Shown piece by piece: positions 7,161-15,711 of a stretch of 64,000 nucleotides of DNA. Within the stretch, counting starts at the first letter, position 1, and each line of letters begins with the position of its first letter. The notes under the pieces were generated by a model that worked only from the letters and a program-made list of their open reading frames with translations, was not told the origin of the DNA and made no database searches. Source of the stretch: Nocardioides sp. (GTDB lineage Bacteria; Actinomycetota; Actinomycetes; Propionibacteriales; Nocardioidaceae); assembly GCF_030149505.1 (NCBI RefSeq), contig NZ_JASBRN010000082.1, positions 44,803 to 108,802 of the forward strand, given 5' to 3'. Made by a program: the position numbers and the translations under genes.

Positions 7161-9050
7161 GTGCGTTCGCTGACCGCCCGTCTGGGCCTGTCTGCCGTCA
7201 GACTTCTCCTACTGCTGGTTCTCGCCGCGCTGGCGCCAGTCGCGTCGACGGCCAGAGCGCAAGAGCGTCCAGTTGGCTCCGCCGAGCCGGACACCTCCAC
7301 GATGCTGGTGCTCGACTCCAGCGGCTCGATGGCCGAGCCGGCCGGTGGCGGCGAGACCAAGATCCAGGCGGCCAAGCAGGCGCTGCGCGACGTCGTGGGC
7401 GCTCTGCCCGACGACGCCGCGGTGGGGATGCGGGTCTTCGGTGCGGAGGTCTTCTCCCGCGACCAGCCCGGCGCCTGCACCGACAGCCAGCAGGTCGTCG
7501 CAGCCGGCACCGACAACCGCGACGCGCTGCTGCGCGAGATCGAGCGCTACCGGCCCTACGGCGAGACACCGATCGGCTACGCGCTGCGCCAGGCCGCCGA
7601 GGACCTCGACCCCGACACGGTCCGCAGCATCGTGCTGGTCTCCGACGGGGTCGCCACGTGCGAGCCCGACCCGTGCGAGGTGGCCCAGGAGCTCACGGAG
7701 CAGGGCGTCGACCTGCGCATCGACGTCGTCGGGCTGGCCGTGGACGGAGAGGCTCGGGCACAGCTGCGCTGCATCGCGGGCGTGGCCGAGGGCCGCTACT
7801 ACGACGCCTCGTCCGCCGAGGAGATCGTGACCAGCCTGTCGACGGCCACCGAGCGTGCCCTGCGCCCCTTCGAGATCGATGGTGAGCCGGTCGTCGGCGG
7901 GCCGAGCCAGGCCGAGGCGCTGCCCCTGGGCGCCGGACGCTACGCGGACCGCCTCGCGGGGAGGGAGCAGGAGCGCTGGTACGTCTACGAGCGCCAGGTG
8001 CCGGGCTCCACGGTCATCGCCAGCTCCTACGAGCTCCAGCCCGGTGGCCTGAGCGACCTCCAGGTCGACGTGGTCGAGCCGGACGGCGGCGGCTGCGGCA
8101 CCAGCACCTTCTCGACGATCGTGCCGCTGTTCACCGGCAAGAGCGACCTGGCCCCCGCCGAGGGAGGCTTCTCCTGCGGTGACCCCGTGCACGTCCGGGT
8201 CACGCGGCTCGGTGACGAGACCGGCCCGTTGCCCTTCGGCCTCTCGATCGTCGAGGAGCCGCCGGTCGAGAACTTCGACTCGTTGCCCTCGGAGGTCGAC
8301 AGCTCCGTCCTCACCGAGCCGGCTCGAGCGCGCGGTCGGGCCGAGCCGGTCATCGCCGGCACCTCCTTCGAGGACGCACCCGCCCTGGAGCCGGGGACCA
8401 CGTACGCCGCCACGATCGTCCCGGGAGAGGTCAACGCCTTCCGTGTGCCGGTCGGCTGGGGGCAGAGCCTGGCCGTCCGGGTGGACCGCCCGGGTCTGAC
8501 CCCCGCCCAGGACGAGGCCATCTCCAGCTACTCCTCGTTCTTCGACCTGCAGCTGATGAGCCCGCTGCGTGCCTCCCTCGGCGACGACCTCGACGCGGCG
8601 GAGAGCACCAGCCGCGTCGACACCGGGCCGACGGTCCAGATGACCGGCATCTCGTCCGTGGCGTGGACCAACCGGGAGCGCGACGACGCGCACTTCCTCG
8701 CCGGGGACTACTACGTCCTCTACGGCGCCGACGTCGACAGCGCGACCTCGGTGGAGCTGCCCTACACGATCACCGTCGAGGTCCAGGGCGAGGAGTCCGG
8801 GGAGCCCGCCTACGCGAGCCCCGGCGAGCTGATCACCACCGGCGAGCCCCTCACCGCCACCGAGGCCACCCCGTCCGACGAGGCCGACGCAGGGACCACA
8901 CCGGACCCCGCGGAGGAGGCCGAGGCGGCGGAGGGTGACGACGGGGCATCGGGTGCGCCGGGCTGGCTCGTGCCGGCGGCCGTCGGCGCCGGTGCCCTGG
9001 TGCTGCTGGCCGCGCTCGCCCTCGTCGTACGCCGCCGACGCACGCCCTGA
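7161..9050 (+). CDS. Membrane-anchored von Willebrand factor A domain protein
   Basis: A 629-residue type I membrane protein. A signal peptide (RLLLLLVLAALAPVASTARA) ends near residue 33. The VWA domain follows, with the metal-site motif DSSGS at residues 52-56, the MIDAS threonine in GETPIG and an aspartate in LVSDGVATC. After it come two beta-rich segments that resemble pre-peptidase C-terminal (PPC) domains (one near ALEPGTTYAATIVPGEVNAF), an acidic low-complexity stalk, one membrane helix near residues 598-623, and a basic tail RRRR. The start is chosen as GTG 7161, preceded by a GGGGGAAGA ribosome site; an ATG at 7101 is in frame but adds a non-signal-like extension. It is divergent from the secreted repeat protein, and the two may act together at the cell surface (inference). 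Confidence 0.85.
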   Translation: MRSLTARLGLSAVRLLLLLVLAALAPVASTARAQERPVGSAEPDTSTMLVLDSSGSMAEPAGGGETKIQAAKQALRDVVGALPDDAAVGMRVFGAEVFSRDQPGACTDSQQVVAAGTDNRDALLREIERYRPYGETPIGYALRQAAEDLDPDTVRSIVLVSDGVATCEPDPCEVAQELTEQGVDLRIDVVGLAVDGEARAQLRCIAGVAEGRYYDASSAEEIVTSLSTATERALRPFEIDGEPVVGGPSQAEALPLGAGRYADRLAGREQERWYVYERQVPGSTVIASSYELQPGGLSDLQVDVVEPDGGGCGTSTFSTIVPLFTGKSDLAPAEGGFSCGDPVHVRVTRLGDETGPLPFGLSIVEEPPVENFDSLPSEVDSSVLTEPARARGRAEPVIAGTSFEDAPALEPGTTYAATIVPGEVNAFRVPVGWGQSLAVRVDRPGLTPAQDEAISSYSSFFDLQLMSPLRASLGDDLDAAESTSRVDTGPTVQMTGISSVAWTNRERDDAHFLAGDYYVLYGADVDSATSVELPYTITVEVQGEESGEPAYASPGELITTGEPLTATEATPSDEADAGTTPDPAEEAEAAEGDDGASGAPGWLVPAAVGAGALVLLAALALVVRRRRTP

Positions 9051-9123
9051 CGCACGACCGCACGCACGGGTGACCCCACCCGCCGGTGCTGGGGACTCAC
9101 CCGGAGCGGCCTACGCTGGAGCC

Positions 9124-10299
9124 ATGACCACCGTGGACCTGCCGCTGCTGCCTCTCGGACGCGGGCGCGACCTCTCCGCCGAGCGGGGCGTCGAGTGCCC
9201 GGGCGACCTGCCCGCGGCCTCCGACCCCGACCTGGTGGCGCGCGCCGAGGCGGCCAAGGCCGCGCTGGGCGACCGCGTCTTCGTGCTGGGCCACCACTAC
9301 CAGCGCGACGAGGTCATCCAGTTCGCCGACGTCACCGGTGACTCCTTCAAGCTGGCGCGCGACGCCGCGGCCCGCCCCGACGCGGAGTTCATCGTGTTCT
9401 GCGGCGTGCACTTCATGGCCGAGTCCGCCGACATCCTGACCGGCCCCGAGCAGCAGGTCGTGCTGCCCGACCTCGCCGCCGGCTGCTCGATGGCCGACAT
9501 GGCCCGCCTGACCCAGGTCGAGACCGCGTGGGAGGCCATGGCCGCCGCCGGCGTACAGGGTCAGGTCGTCCCGGTGACGTACATGAACTCCAGCGCCGAC
9601 ATCAAGGCCTTCTGCGGCCGCAACGGCGGCGTCGTGTGCACCTCCAGCAACGCCCAGACCGCGCTGGAGTGGGCCTACGAGCAGCACGGCCCCGACACCA
9701 AGGTCCTCTTCCTGCCCGACCAGCACCTCGGTCGCAACACCGCGGTCCTGCAGCTGGGCCTCTCCCTCGACGACTGCGTCGTCTGGGACCCGCACCGCCC
9801 CGACGGCGGCCTGACCCCGCAGCAGCTGCAGGACGCCCGGATGATCCTGTGGAAGGGCCACTGCTCGGTGCACGGCCGCTTCTCCGCCGACGTCGTCGAC
9901 GCACTGCGCGAGGCCGACCCCGAGATCAACATCCTGGTGCACCCCGAGTGCTCGCACGACGTCGTCCTCAAGGCCGACCTCGTCGGGTCCACGGAGTTCA
10001 TCATCAAGACGATCGAGGCCGCTCCGGCCGGCTCCTCGTGGGCCATCGGCACCGAGCTCAACCTCGTGAAGCGGCTCGCCGACTCCCACCCCGACAAGCG
10101 GATCGCGTTCCTGGACCGCAACGTCTGCTACTGCTCGACGATGAACCGCATCGACCTGCCGCACCTGGTGTGGGCGTTGGAGTCACTCGTCGACGGCGTG
10201 GTGGTCAACCGGATCGAGGTCGACGCCGAGACCGAGCGGTGGGCGCTGGTCGCGCTCGAGCGGATGCTGGCCCTGCCGGGGCGCACCGCCAAGGACTGA
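9124..10299 (+). CDS. nadA: Quinolinate synthase NadA
   Basis: Condenses iminoaspartate with dihydroxyacetone phosphate to quinolinate, the entry to de novo NAD synthesis, using a 4Fe-4S cluster. The 391-residue length fits the long actinobacterial form. Visible family motifs are LGHHYQRDEVIQFAD near residue 55, CGVHFMAESADIL with a cysteine at 93, NSSADIKAFCG, HPECSHDVV and RNVCYCSTMNRIDLPHL near the C-terminus. NadB and NadC usually sit next to nadA but are not visible in this window. It starts 73 bp after the VWA gene and ends 2 bp before a convergent histidine kinase gene. Confidence 0.96.
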   Translation: MTTVDLPLLPLGRGRDLSAERGVECPGDLPAASDPDLVARAEAAKAALGDRVFVLGHHYQRDEVIQFADVTGDSFKLARDAAARPDAEFIVFCGVHFMAESADILTGPEQQVVLPDLAAGCSMADMARLTQVETAWEAMAAAGVQGQVVPVTYMNSSADIKAFCGRNGGVVCTSSNAQTALEWAYEQHGPDTKVLFLPDQHLGRNTAVLQLGLSLDDCVVWDPHRPDGGLTPQQLQDARMILWKGHCSVHGRFSADVVDALREADPEINILVHPECSHDVVLKADLVGSTEFIIKTIEAAPAGSSWAIGTELNLVKRLADSHPDKRIAFLDRNVCYCSTMNRIDLPHLVWALESLVDGVVVNRIEVDAETERWALVALERMLALPGRTAKD

Positions 10300-10301
10300 G
10301 C

Positions 10302-11507
10302 TCAGCGGGGCAGCTCGACCCACACCGTCGCGCCACCACCGGGGGTCTCCTCGATCCCGATCCGGCCGCGGTGGGCGTCGAGGATCCGGCGCACCGTGGC
10401 CAGCCCGATGCCGTGCCCGTCGACGTCCTCGTGGGCGCGCGCCAGCGGGGCGAAGACACGTTCGCGGTCCTCCGCCGGCACACCGAGCCCGTGGTCGACC
10501 ACTTCGATGCGCCACACGGCACCGGCCGCGCGTCCCCGCACCTCGATCCGAGGTCGCTGACCGTGCGGGACGAACTTGGCGCTGTTGGCGATGAGGTTCT
10601 GCAGCACGGCCCGCAGCTGCACCGGGTCCCCCTCCACCGTCGGCAGGTCCTCGACGACGAGGTCGGCCTCGGAGAGCTGCACGGCCAGGTCCGCCCGTAC
10701 GTCGGCGACCAGGGCACCGAGGTCCACCGGCTCCCGCTTCATCTGGCCACCGACCCTCGCGTAGGCCAGCAGGTCGTCGATGAGGCTCTGCATGCGCTCG
10801 GCGCCGCTGTTGGCCCGAGCCGCCACGTAGGCCAGCGTGTCCGCGTCCAGCTCGGGGGAGGCCATCTGGTCCTCGAGGAGCTCCAGCGACATCTTCACCG
10901 CCGACAGCGGGTTGCGCAGGTCGTGTGCCACCTGGCCCGCGAAGGCGGTGAGCATCTGGTTGGAGCGCTCCAGCTCGGTCCGGGCCCGCTCGACCTGCTC
11001 GACGGCGGTGGTCAGCTCGCGGGTGCGCAGCTCGAGCTCGAGCAGGTCGACGACCCGGTCGGCGAGCTTGACCAGACCCTCCTCCTGCTCGTCGCTGAGC
11101 TCTCGAGGCTCCTCGTCGAAGACGCAGAGGGTCCCGATGACCACGCCGCCAGGGGTCTTCAGCTGGTGGGTGGCGTAGAACCGCACGTTCCCGATCTCAC
11201 CCGTGACGAACGGGTTGTCCTTGAAGCGCGGGTCCTGGCTGGCGTCGGGCACGATCACCGGCGCCTTCTCGTGCAGCACCAGGTTGCACATCGAGTCCTC
11301 GCGTGCGCAGATCGACGGCTCGAACCCGGTCGTCGCGATCTGGTGCTGCTCGGTGTCGGTGATCAGGTTGATCGTCGCCAGCGGCACCTGGGCCACCTGC
11401 GCGGCGACGTCGACGAGCGCGGTGAGGTCCTTGCGCGGCGGCTCCACCAGCACGCGGTAGCGGTCGATCTCGACGACGCGCTCCGCGTCGAACTCCGTGG
11501 TGGACAC
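10302..11507 (-). CDS. Cytosolic GAF-domain sensor histidine kinase
   Basis: About 401 residues. A GAF domain (residues 20-160) contains SICAREDSMCNLVL and IGNVRFYATHQL, typical of small-molecule or redox-sensing GAFs. A coiled linker leads to a HisKA domain with the phospho-acceptor His near residue 195 (VAHDLRNPLSAVK). The HATPase domain keeps its N box (VLQNLIANSAKF), G1 (DHGLGVP) and G2 (GHGIGLATV). There is no transmembrane segment, so it senses a cytoplasmic signal. No response regulator lies next to it. The GTG at 11507 is chosen because GGAGGAG sits 6 nt upstream; an ATG at 11555 adds 16 residues and lacks a ribosome site. Confidence 0.88.
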   Translation of the reverse strand: MSTTEFDAERVVEIDRYRVLVEPPRKDLTALVDVAAQVAQVPLATINLITDTEQHQIATTGFEPSICAREDSMCNLVLHEKAPVIVPDASQDPRFKDNPFVTGEIGNVRFYATHQLKTPGGVVIGTLCVFDEEPRELSDEQEEGLVKLADRVVDLLELELRTRELTTAVEQVERARTELERSNQMLTAFAGQVAHDLRNPLSAVKMSLELLEDQMASPELDADTLAYVAARANSGAERMQSLIDDLLAYARVGGQMKREPVDLGALVADVRADLAVQLSEADLVVEDLPTVEGDPVQLRAVLQNLIANSAKFVPHGQRPRIEVRGRAAGAVWRIEVVDHGLGVPAEDRERVFAPLARAHEDVDGHGIGLATVRRILDAHRGRIGIEETPGGGATVWVELPR

Positions 11508-11655
11508 CACCAGCTCCTCCGTGGGACGTCCCGACAGTCTCGGGCTCGCGCCCATCGTAGGAGCCGCAGGGTCGTTGGTGTCCGGAACCGGTCGACCCGT
11601 CGTACGACGGCGGTCGACGTGGCAGGCGGCTGTCACCCTCGGGGACGACCGGCGG

Positions 11656-12234
11656 TCACAGGCCCGGGGCGCCCCAGACGGCCAACCAGCGCGAGCGCTC
11701 CACCTCGACCGGGAGCTCGCCCTCGAGCAGGTCGCGCAGGGTGATCTCCAACAGCGTGTCACGCTGCTTGCCGCCCTGCGGGCGCGGGGCGAACGGGTAG
11801 AAGGTCCCCTGCTTGTAGAGGTAGAGCAGGCCCACCGTGCGACCGGCGCCGTCGGTGAAGGGCAGCAGGGAGCAGAGCAGGCCCGGCCCGAAGCCGTGGG
11901 CCTCCAGTGTCGTGTTCACGGCGTGCAGGTCGGTCACCAGGCCCTCGACGTCCTCGGGGTCGTCGTCGACGACCAGCCAGGTGAAGCCGAACTCGTCGTG
12001 CTCCAGGCGCACCTCGGGCGCGTCGGCGGCGCCGCGGAGCAGCTCGAGGATCTCCTGCTCCGCCTGGGCGAAGGCCGCTCCCCCGGCCGGGCGGTAGCAG
12101 ACCGCCCCCAGACCGGTGGGGCGCAGCCCGGCGCCGGCCTGCAGGCTGATCGCCGCGGCCGGCACGGCGAAGAGCGCGTCGAGGTTGGCCTGCTTGGGCT
12201 TGCTGCGGCCCAGGATGGAGTCGAGGAGTCCCAC
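11656..12234 (-). CDS. pspAB: PspA-associated protein PspAB
   Basis: A 192-residue actinobacterial protein beginning MGLLDSILGRSKPKQANLDALFAVPAAA, which I recognise as the PspAB family found beside PspA and HtpX. The precise activity is unknown; the association implies a role in the envelope-stress (phage-shock) response. The protein is soluble with no signal peptide or membrane helix. The GTG start at 12234 lies 10 bp after the htpX stop, so the two are probably co-transcribed, while pspA lies upstream behind a terminator. Confidence 0.85.
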   Translation of the reverse strand: MGLLDSILGRSKPKQANLDALFAVPAAAISLQAGAGLRPTGLGAVCYRPAGGAAFAQAEQEILELLRGAADAPEVRLEHDEFGFTWLVVDDDPEDVEGLVTDLHAVNTTLEAHGFGPGLLCSLLPFTDGAGRTVGLLYLYKQGTFYPFAPRPQGGKQRDTLLEITLRDLLEGELPVEVERSRWLAVWGAPGL

Positions 12235-12244
12235 GGTGCCCGCC

Positions 12245-13159
12245 TCAGCCCGTCGGCCGGCCGAGCTCGGCCTGGATGCGCGCGAGCTGCTCGAGGCGCT
12301 GCTCGAGGGTGGGGTGGGTGGAGGTCAGGGTCCGCATCGAGAGGCCCTTCACCGCCGGGGCGATGAAGAAGGCGTTCATCGGCTGGCTGGCGCGCAGGTC
12401 GCGGTCGGGGACGGCGTCCATCTCCCCGGAGATCTTCTGCAGCGCCGAGGCCAGGGCCTGGGGCTTCATGGTGAGGTACGCGCCCGCCCGGTCCGCCGAG
12501 AGCTCGCGGTAGCGCGAGAGCAGCTTGAGGAGGACGAAGCTGACGGCGTACACCACGATGCTGACCAGCAGCATCATCAGCCAGACGGGCAGTGCGCTGT
12601 TGCCCTCGCGGCGGTTGCCGCCGAACATCGCCCCGTACTGCGCCCCCTGGGTCACCATGCCCGCGACGATGCCTGCCGACGACGCCACGGTCATCACCAG
12701 GACGTCGCGATGGGCGACGTGCGCGAGCTCGTGCGCCAGCACCCCCTCCAGCTCCTCGGCGGTGAGGGTCTTCAGGATGCCCGTAGTGACCACGACCACC
12801 GCGCGGTCCGGGGAGCGGCCGGTCGCGAAGGCGTTGGGCATCGGGGTGTCCGCGACCCCCACCCGCGGCTTGGGCATGTCGGCCAGGACGCAGAGCCGGT
12901 CGACCATCGCGTGCAGCTCGGGCGCCTGCTCGGGAGTCACCTCCCGGGCCCGCATCGCCTTCATGGCCACCGTGTCGCTGCGCCACCACTGGTAGACGGC
13001 GATGCCGATCCCGACGATGCCGATGATCGGGGCGAGCCCGCGACCGCCCACCGCCATCAACGAGACGATGAGGACGACGAAGAGCCCACCGAGCAGGAAC
13101 ATGACGGTGGTCATCCGGGCGGTCAGCCCGGGGTCACCGATGAAGCGCGTGCGAGCCAT
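12245..13159 (-). CDS. htpX: Zinc metalloprotease HtpX
   Basis: A membrane M48 protease that removes damaged membrane proteins. The 304-residue product has two N-terminal helices (about 16-58), the zinc motif HELAH at residues 143-147, two further helices near 155-175 and 190-212, and the third zinc ligand Glu219 in RELSAD. Length and order match the family. It sits between pspA upstream and pspAB downstream on the same strand, giving an envelope-stress cluster. A 15-bp hairpin separates it from pspA, so htpX-pspAB probably has its own promoter or is made by read-through. Confidence 0.95.
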   Translation of the reverse strand: MARTRFIGDPGLTARMTTVMFLLGGLFVVLIVSLMAVGGRGLAPIIGIVGIGIAVYQWWRSDTVAMKAMRAREVTPEQAPELHAMVDRLCVLADMPKPRVGVADTPMPNAFATGRSPDRAVVVVTTGILKTLTAEELEGVLAHELAHVAHRDVLVMTVASSAGIVAGMVTQGAQYGAMFGGNRREGNSALPVWLMMLLVSIVVYAVSFVLLKLLSRYRELSADRAGAYLTMKPQALASALQKISGEMDAVPDRDLRASQPMNAFFIAPAVKGLSMRTLTSTHPTLEQRLEQLARIQAELGRPTG

Positions 13160-13240
13160 GGGGCCATCCTCCCTGCCCGAGCCAAGATTCGGCCAAGAGG
13201 GCGCCGAGACTCGTCCGAGACCGTGCGGTGCTCGGAACGC

Positions 13241-13280
13241 ACCGAGGCCCCCGCCGGCAGCAGCAGGCGGGGGCCTCGGT
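13241..13280 (-). terminator. Hairpin terminator after pspA
   Basis: ACCGAGGCCCCCGCC (13241-13255) and GGCGGGGGCCTCGGT (13266-13280) are a perfect 15-bp inverted repeat around a 10-nt loop, placed about 20 bp past the pspA stop. Confidence 0.8.
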
Positions 13281-13302
13281 CAGCAGGTCGGTGGATCGAG
13301 GC

Positions 13303-14085
13303 TCAGGCGCGGTCCTCGGGCTGCTCCGCCTTCTCCGGGGAGGCCTCGAGGATCGGGCCGCTGTCGGCAGCCTCGATCGCCTCGGGAGCCGAGGCGCCCT
13401 TCATCCGGGCCAGCTCGGCCTCGACGTCGGACTGGCTGCTCATCGCCGCGAGCTCGCGGGCGATGTCGTCGCCGGCGTTGAGCGAGGAGGCGTCGTCGAG
13501 CGCGCCGGAGGCGATGAGCTCGTCGATGGCACCCGCACGCGCCTGCATCTGGGCGGTCTTGTCCTCGGCGCGGGCGATCGCGGCGCCCACGTCGCCGAAC
13601 TCGTCGCCGATGCCGGAGACGGCCTCGTTGATCCGGGTCTGCGCCTCGGCGGCGGTGTAGGTCGCCTTGATCGTCTCCTTGCGCGTGCGGAAGCTCTCGA
13701 CCTTGGCCTGGAGCTTCTGCTGCGCCAGCACGAGCTTCTCCTCCTCGCCCTGCAGCTGCGAGAGCTGCACCTGGAGGTCGGAGATCTGGCCGGTGAGGGC
13801 CGACTTGCGGGTCAGCGCCTCGCGGGCGAGGTCCTCGCGGCCCATGTCGATTGCCTTCTGGGCCTGGTCGGTCAGCTTGGCCGCCTGCTGCTCGAGCTGG
13901 TTGATCTGCAGCTCCACGCGCTTGCGGCTGGTCGCCACGTCCGCCACGCCGCGGCGGACCTTGGTGAGCAGCTCCAGCTGGCGCTGGTAGCTGTAGTCCA
14001 GGGTCTCGCGGGGGTCCTCGGCACGGTCCAGCGCCTTGCTGGCCTTCGACTTGAAGATCAGGGTGAAGCGCTTCCAGAGACTCAT
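13303..14085 (-). CDS. pspA: Phage shock protein A (PspA/IM30 family)
   Basis: A 260-residue ESCRT-III-like protein that polymerises on the inner leaflet to protect damaged membrane. It begins MSLWKRFTLIFKSKASKALD, the amphipathic helix typical of PspA, followed by long heptad-rich coiled coils (residues about 25-220) and an acidic tail ending EKAEQPEDRA. The ATG at 14085 is the only sensible start. It is followed by a strong terminator and then htpX-pspAB on the same strand, a typical actinobacterial arrangement. Confidence 0.95.
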   Translation of the reverse strand: MSLWKRFTLIFKSKASKALDRAEDPRETLDYSYQRQLELLTKVRRGVADVATSRKRVELQINQLEQQAAKLTDQAQKAIDMGREDLAREALTRKSALTGQISDLQVQLSQLQGEEEKLVLAQQKLQAKVESFRTRKETIKATYTAAEAQTRINEAVSGIGDEFGDVGAAIARAEDKTAQMQARAGAIDELIASGALDDASSLNAGDDIARELAAMSSQSDVEAELARMKGASAPEAIEAADSGPILEASPEKAEQPEDRA

Positions 14086-14240
14086 GGTGGTGGGGATCCC
14101 TCTCGCACGGTGGCAGGTCGGTACGCGCTCACCCTACGGCGCAGGGGCAACGCATGGGCAGGGGTCCCGGCACCCCCGGTACCCTGACCCCGTCCGCCGG
14201 CGTCGCGCCGACGCCCCGCCCCCTCGCGAGAAGGCCCACG

Positions 14241-14870
14241 TTGTTCCGTCGCAGCAAGTCCGACCAGGCCACCGACCCCGCCGGCACCCTCACCACCGGC
14301 GCCGACGCCGGGGGGACGTCCACGACGGCGGCGCCGGGCAAGAAGGGCCGGCCGACGCCGACCCGCAAGGAGGCCGAGGCCGCCGCTCGGGCGCGCGCCA
14401 AGGTCCCGCGGACCCGCAAGGAGCAGGCGGCTGCCGCTCGCGCGGCCCGGGCCGACAACTCCGCCCGCGTGCGCGCGGGCATGAAGTCCGGCGACGAGCG
14501 CTTCCTGCTGCCCCGCGACAAGGGCCCGGTCCGCCGGTTCGTGCGCGACTTCGTGGACTCGCGCTTCTCCTTCATCGACGTGATCATCCCGGTGCTGCTG
14601 GTCACGATGGTCCTGAGCTACTCCGGCAACCCGACGCTGGCCGGCATCGGCAGCACCGTGCTCCTGCTCACCGTGCTGCTGGTGGTCATCGACATGGTCC
14701 AGCTGCGGTTCCGCGTGCGCCGCGAGCTCGGCCGCCGGTTCCCCGACGACAGCACCGCGACCAAGGGCACCACCTGGTACGCCATCAGCCGGGCCATGCA
14801 GATGAAGTTCATGCGGATGCCCAAGGCCCAGGTCAAGATCGGCCAGAAGCTCCCCGAGCACTACCGGTGA
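14241..14870 (+). CDS. DUF3043 membrane protein
   Basis: About 209 residues. The N-terminal half is basic and Ala/Thr/Lys/Arg-rich (residues 1-95), and two membrane helices follow (FIDVIIPVLLVTMVLSY and VLLLTVLLVVIDMVQL). The C-terminus contains KGTTWYAISRAMQMKFMRMPKAQVK, the conserved signature I associate with DUF3043. Function unknown. The start is most likely TTG 14241 (LFRRSKSD), with GAGAAGG 7-8 nt upstream; an in-frame ATG at 14154 would add a proline-rich extension. It is divergent from pspA, and its TGA overlaps the next gene's GTG. Confidence 0.85.
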   Translation: MFRRSKSDQATDPAGTLTTGADAGGTSTTAAPGKKGRPTPTRKEAEAAARARAKVPRTRKEQAAAARAARADNSARVRAGMKSGDERFLLPRDKGPVRRFVRDFVDSRFSFIDVIIPVLLVTMVLSYSGNPTLAGIGSTVLLLTVLLVVIDMVQLRFRVRRELGRRFPDDSTATKGTTWYAISRAMQMKFMRMPKAQVKIGQKLPEHYR

Positions 14871-15448
14871 GCGGCGACCACACGTCCTCGCAGGGACGCC
14901 GCCCCTCCGCCGACGTCTCGGTCCGCGTCGCCTGGGCTGAGGACGCCCCCGCCATCGCCTCCCTGCAGCTGCGCGCCTGGCCGGAGATGTACGCCGGCCT
15001 GGTGCCTGCCGAGGCCTTCCCCAGCGGCCCGGACGCGGTCGAGGCCGCGACCGCGGCGTGGCGCGACTCGCTGGCCCGACCGCGCGACGCCCGGAGCCGG
15101 GCCCTGGTCGCGCTCGAGCGCAACCGGGTGGTCGGCTTCGCCCTCACCGGCCCCAGCACCGACCCCGACCGCGACCCCGTCGCCGACGGCGAGCTCTCCG
15201 AGCTGGTGCTGGACCCCGCCGAGCGACGCCTGGGCCACGGCAGCCGGCTGCTCCAGGCGGCGGCCGACACGCTGCGCGCGGACCGGTTCCAGCGCGCCGT
15301 CACCTGGGTGGTGGCCTCCGACGACGCCCTGCGGGGCTTCCTGGACGGGGCCGGGTGGGCGCCCGACGGAGCGCACCGCGAGCTGGACCTGGACGGCACC
15401 GGGGCGGTGCGCGTCAAGCAGGTGCGGCTGCACACCGACCTCGGCTGA
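14867..15448 (+). CDS. GNAT-family N-acetyltransferase
   Basis: A 193-residue acetyltransferase. After a short variable leader, VSVRVAWAEDAPAIASLQLRAW opens the GNAT fold. Strand 4 and the acetyl-CoA loop follow (GELSELVLDPAERRLGHGSRLL, residues about 105-126, with the R-R-x-G-x-G variant RLGHGS), then a C-terminal strand with WVVASDDALRGFL. The substrate is unknown. The GTG start overlaps the TGA of the DUF3043 gene by 4 bp (GTGA), so translation is likely coupled. Confidence 0.85.
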   Translation: MSGDHTSSQGRRPSADVSVRVAWAEDAPAIASLQLRAWPEMYAGLVPAEAFPSGPDAVEAATAAWRDSLARPRDARSRALVALERNRVVGFALTGPSTDPDRDPVADGELSELVLDPAERRLGHGSRLLQAAADTLRADRFQRAVTWVVASDDALRGFLDGAGWAPDGAHRELDLDGTGAVRVKQVRLHTDLG

Positions 15449-15530
15449 GCACCGCGTCGACCGAGCACCTCTCTTTACCTTCACCCTCCTGGGCGGTGTG
15501 CGACCCGACCGGCCGGGGCACGAACCAGCC

Positions 15531-15647
15531 ATGCTCGGTCCGCTCCCCCGTCTGCACCGCCTGGTCGTCACCTGGCTCCTCACCTCGATCACGGGGCTCT
15601 TCCTGCTCCTCGTCCTCGTCGGCCCGTCGGGCACCCTCGGCGGCTGA
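15531..15647 (+). CDS. Possible 38-residue single-pass membrane peptide
   Basis: An ATG frame of 38 codons encodes a short basic N-terminus (MLGPLPRLHR), one hydrophobic helix (LVVTWLLTSITGLFLLLVLV) and a brief tail. It lies in the 263-bp gap between the GNAT gene and azlC. It has no clear ribosome site, so it may be a chance frame, but the composition is that of a small membrane protein. I do not recognise a family. Confidence 0.35.
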   Translation: MLGPLPRLHRLVVTWLLTSITGLFLLLVLVGPSGTLGG

Positions 15648-15711
15648 GCACCGGCGGGCCCCCGGCAGCCCGGGGGCCGCTGGAAGGCGGACGTCACCTA
15701 GCCTGGCGCGC

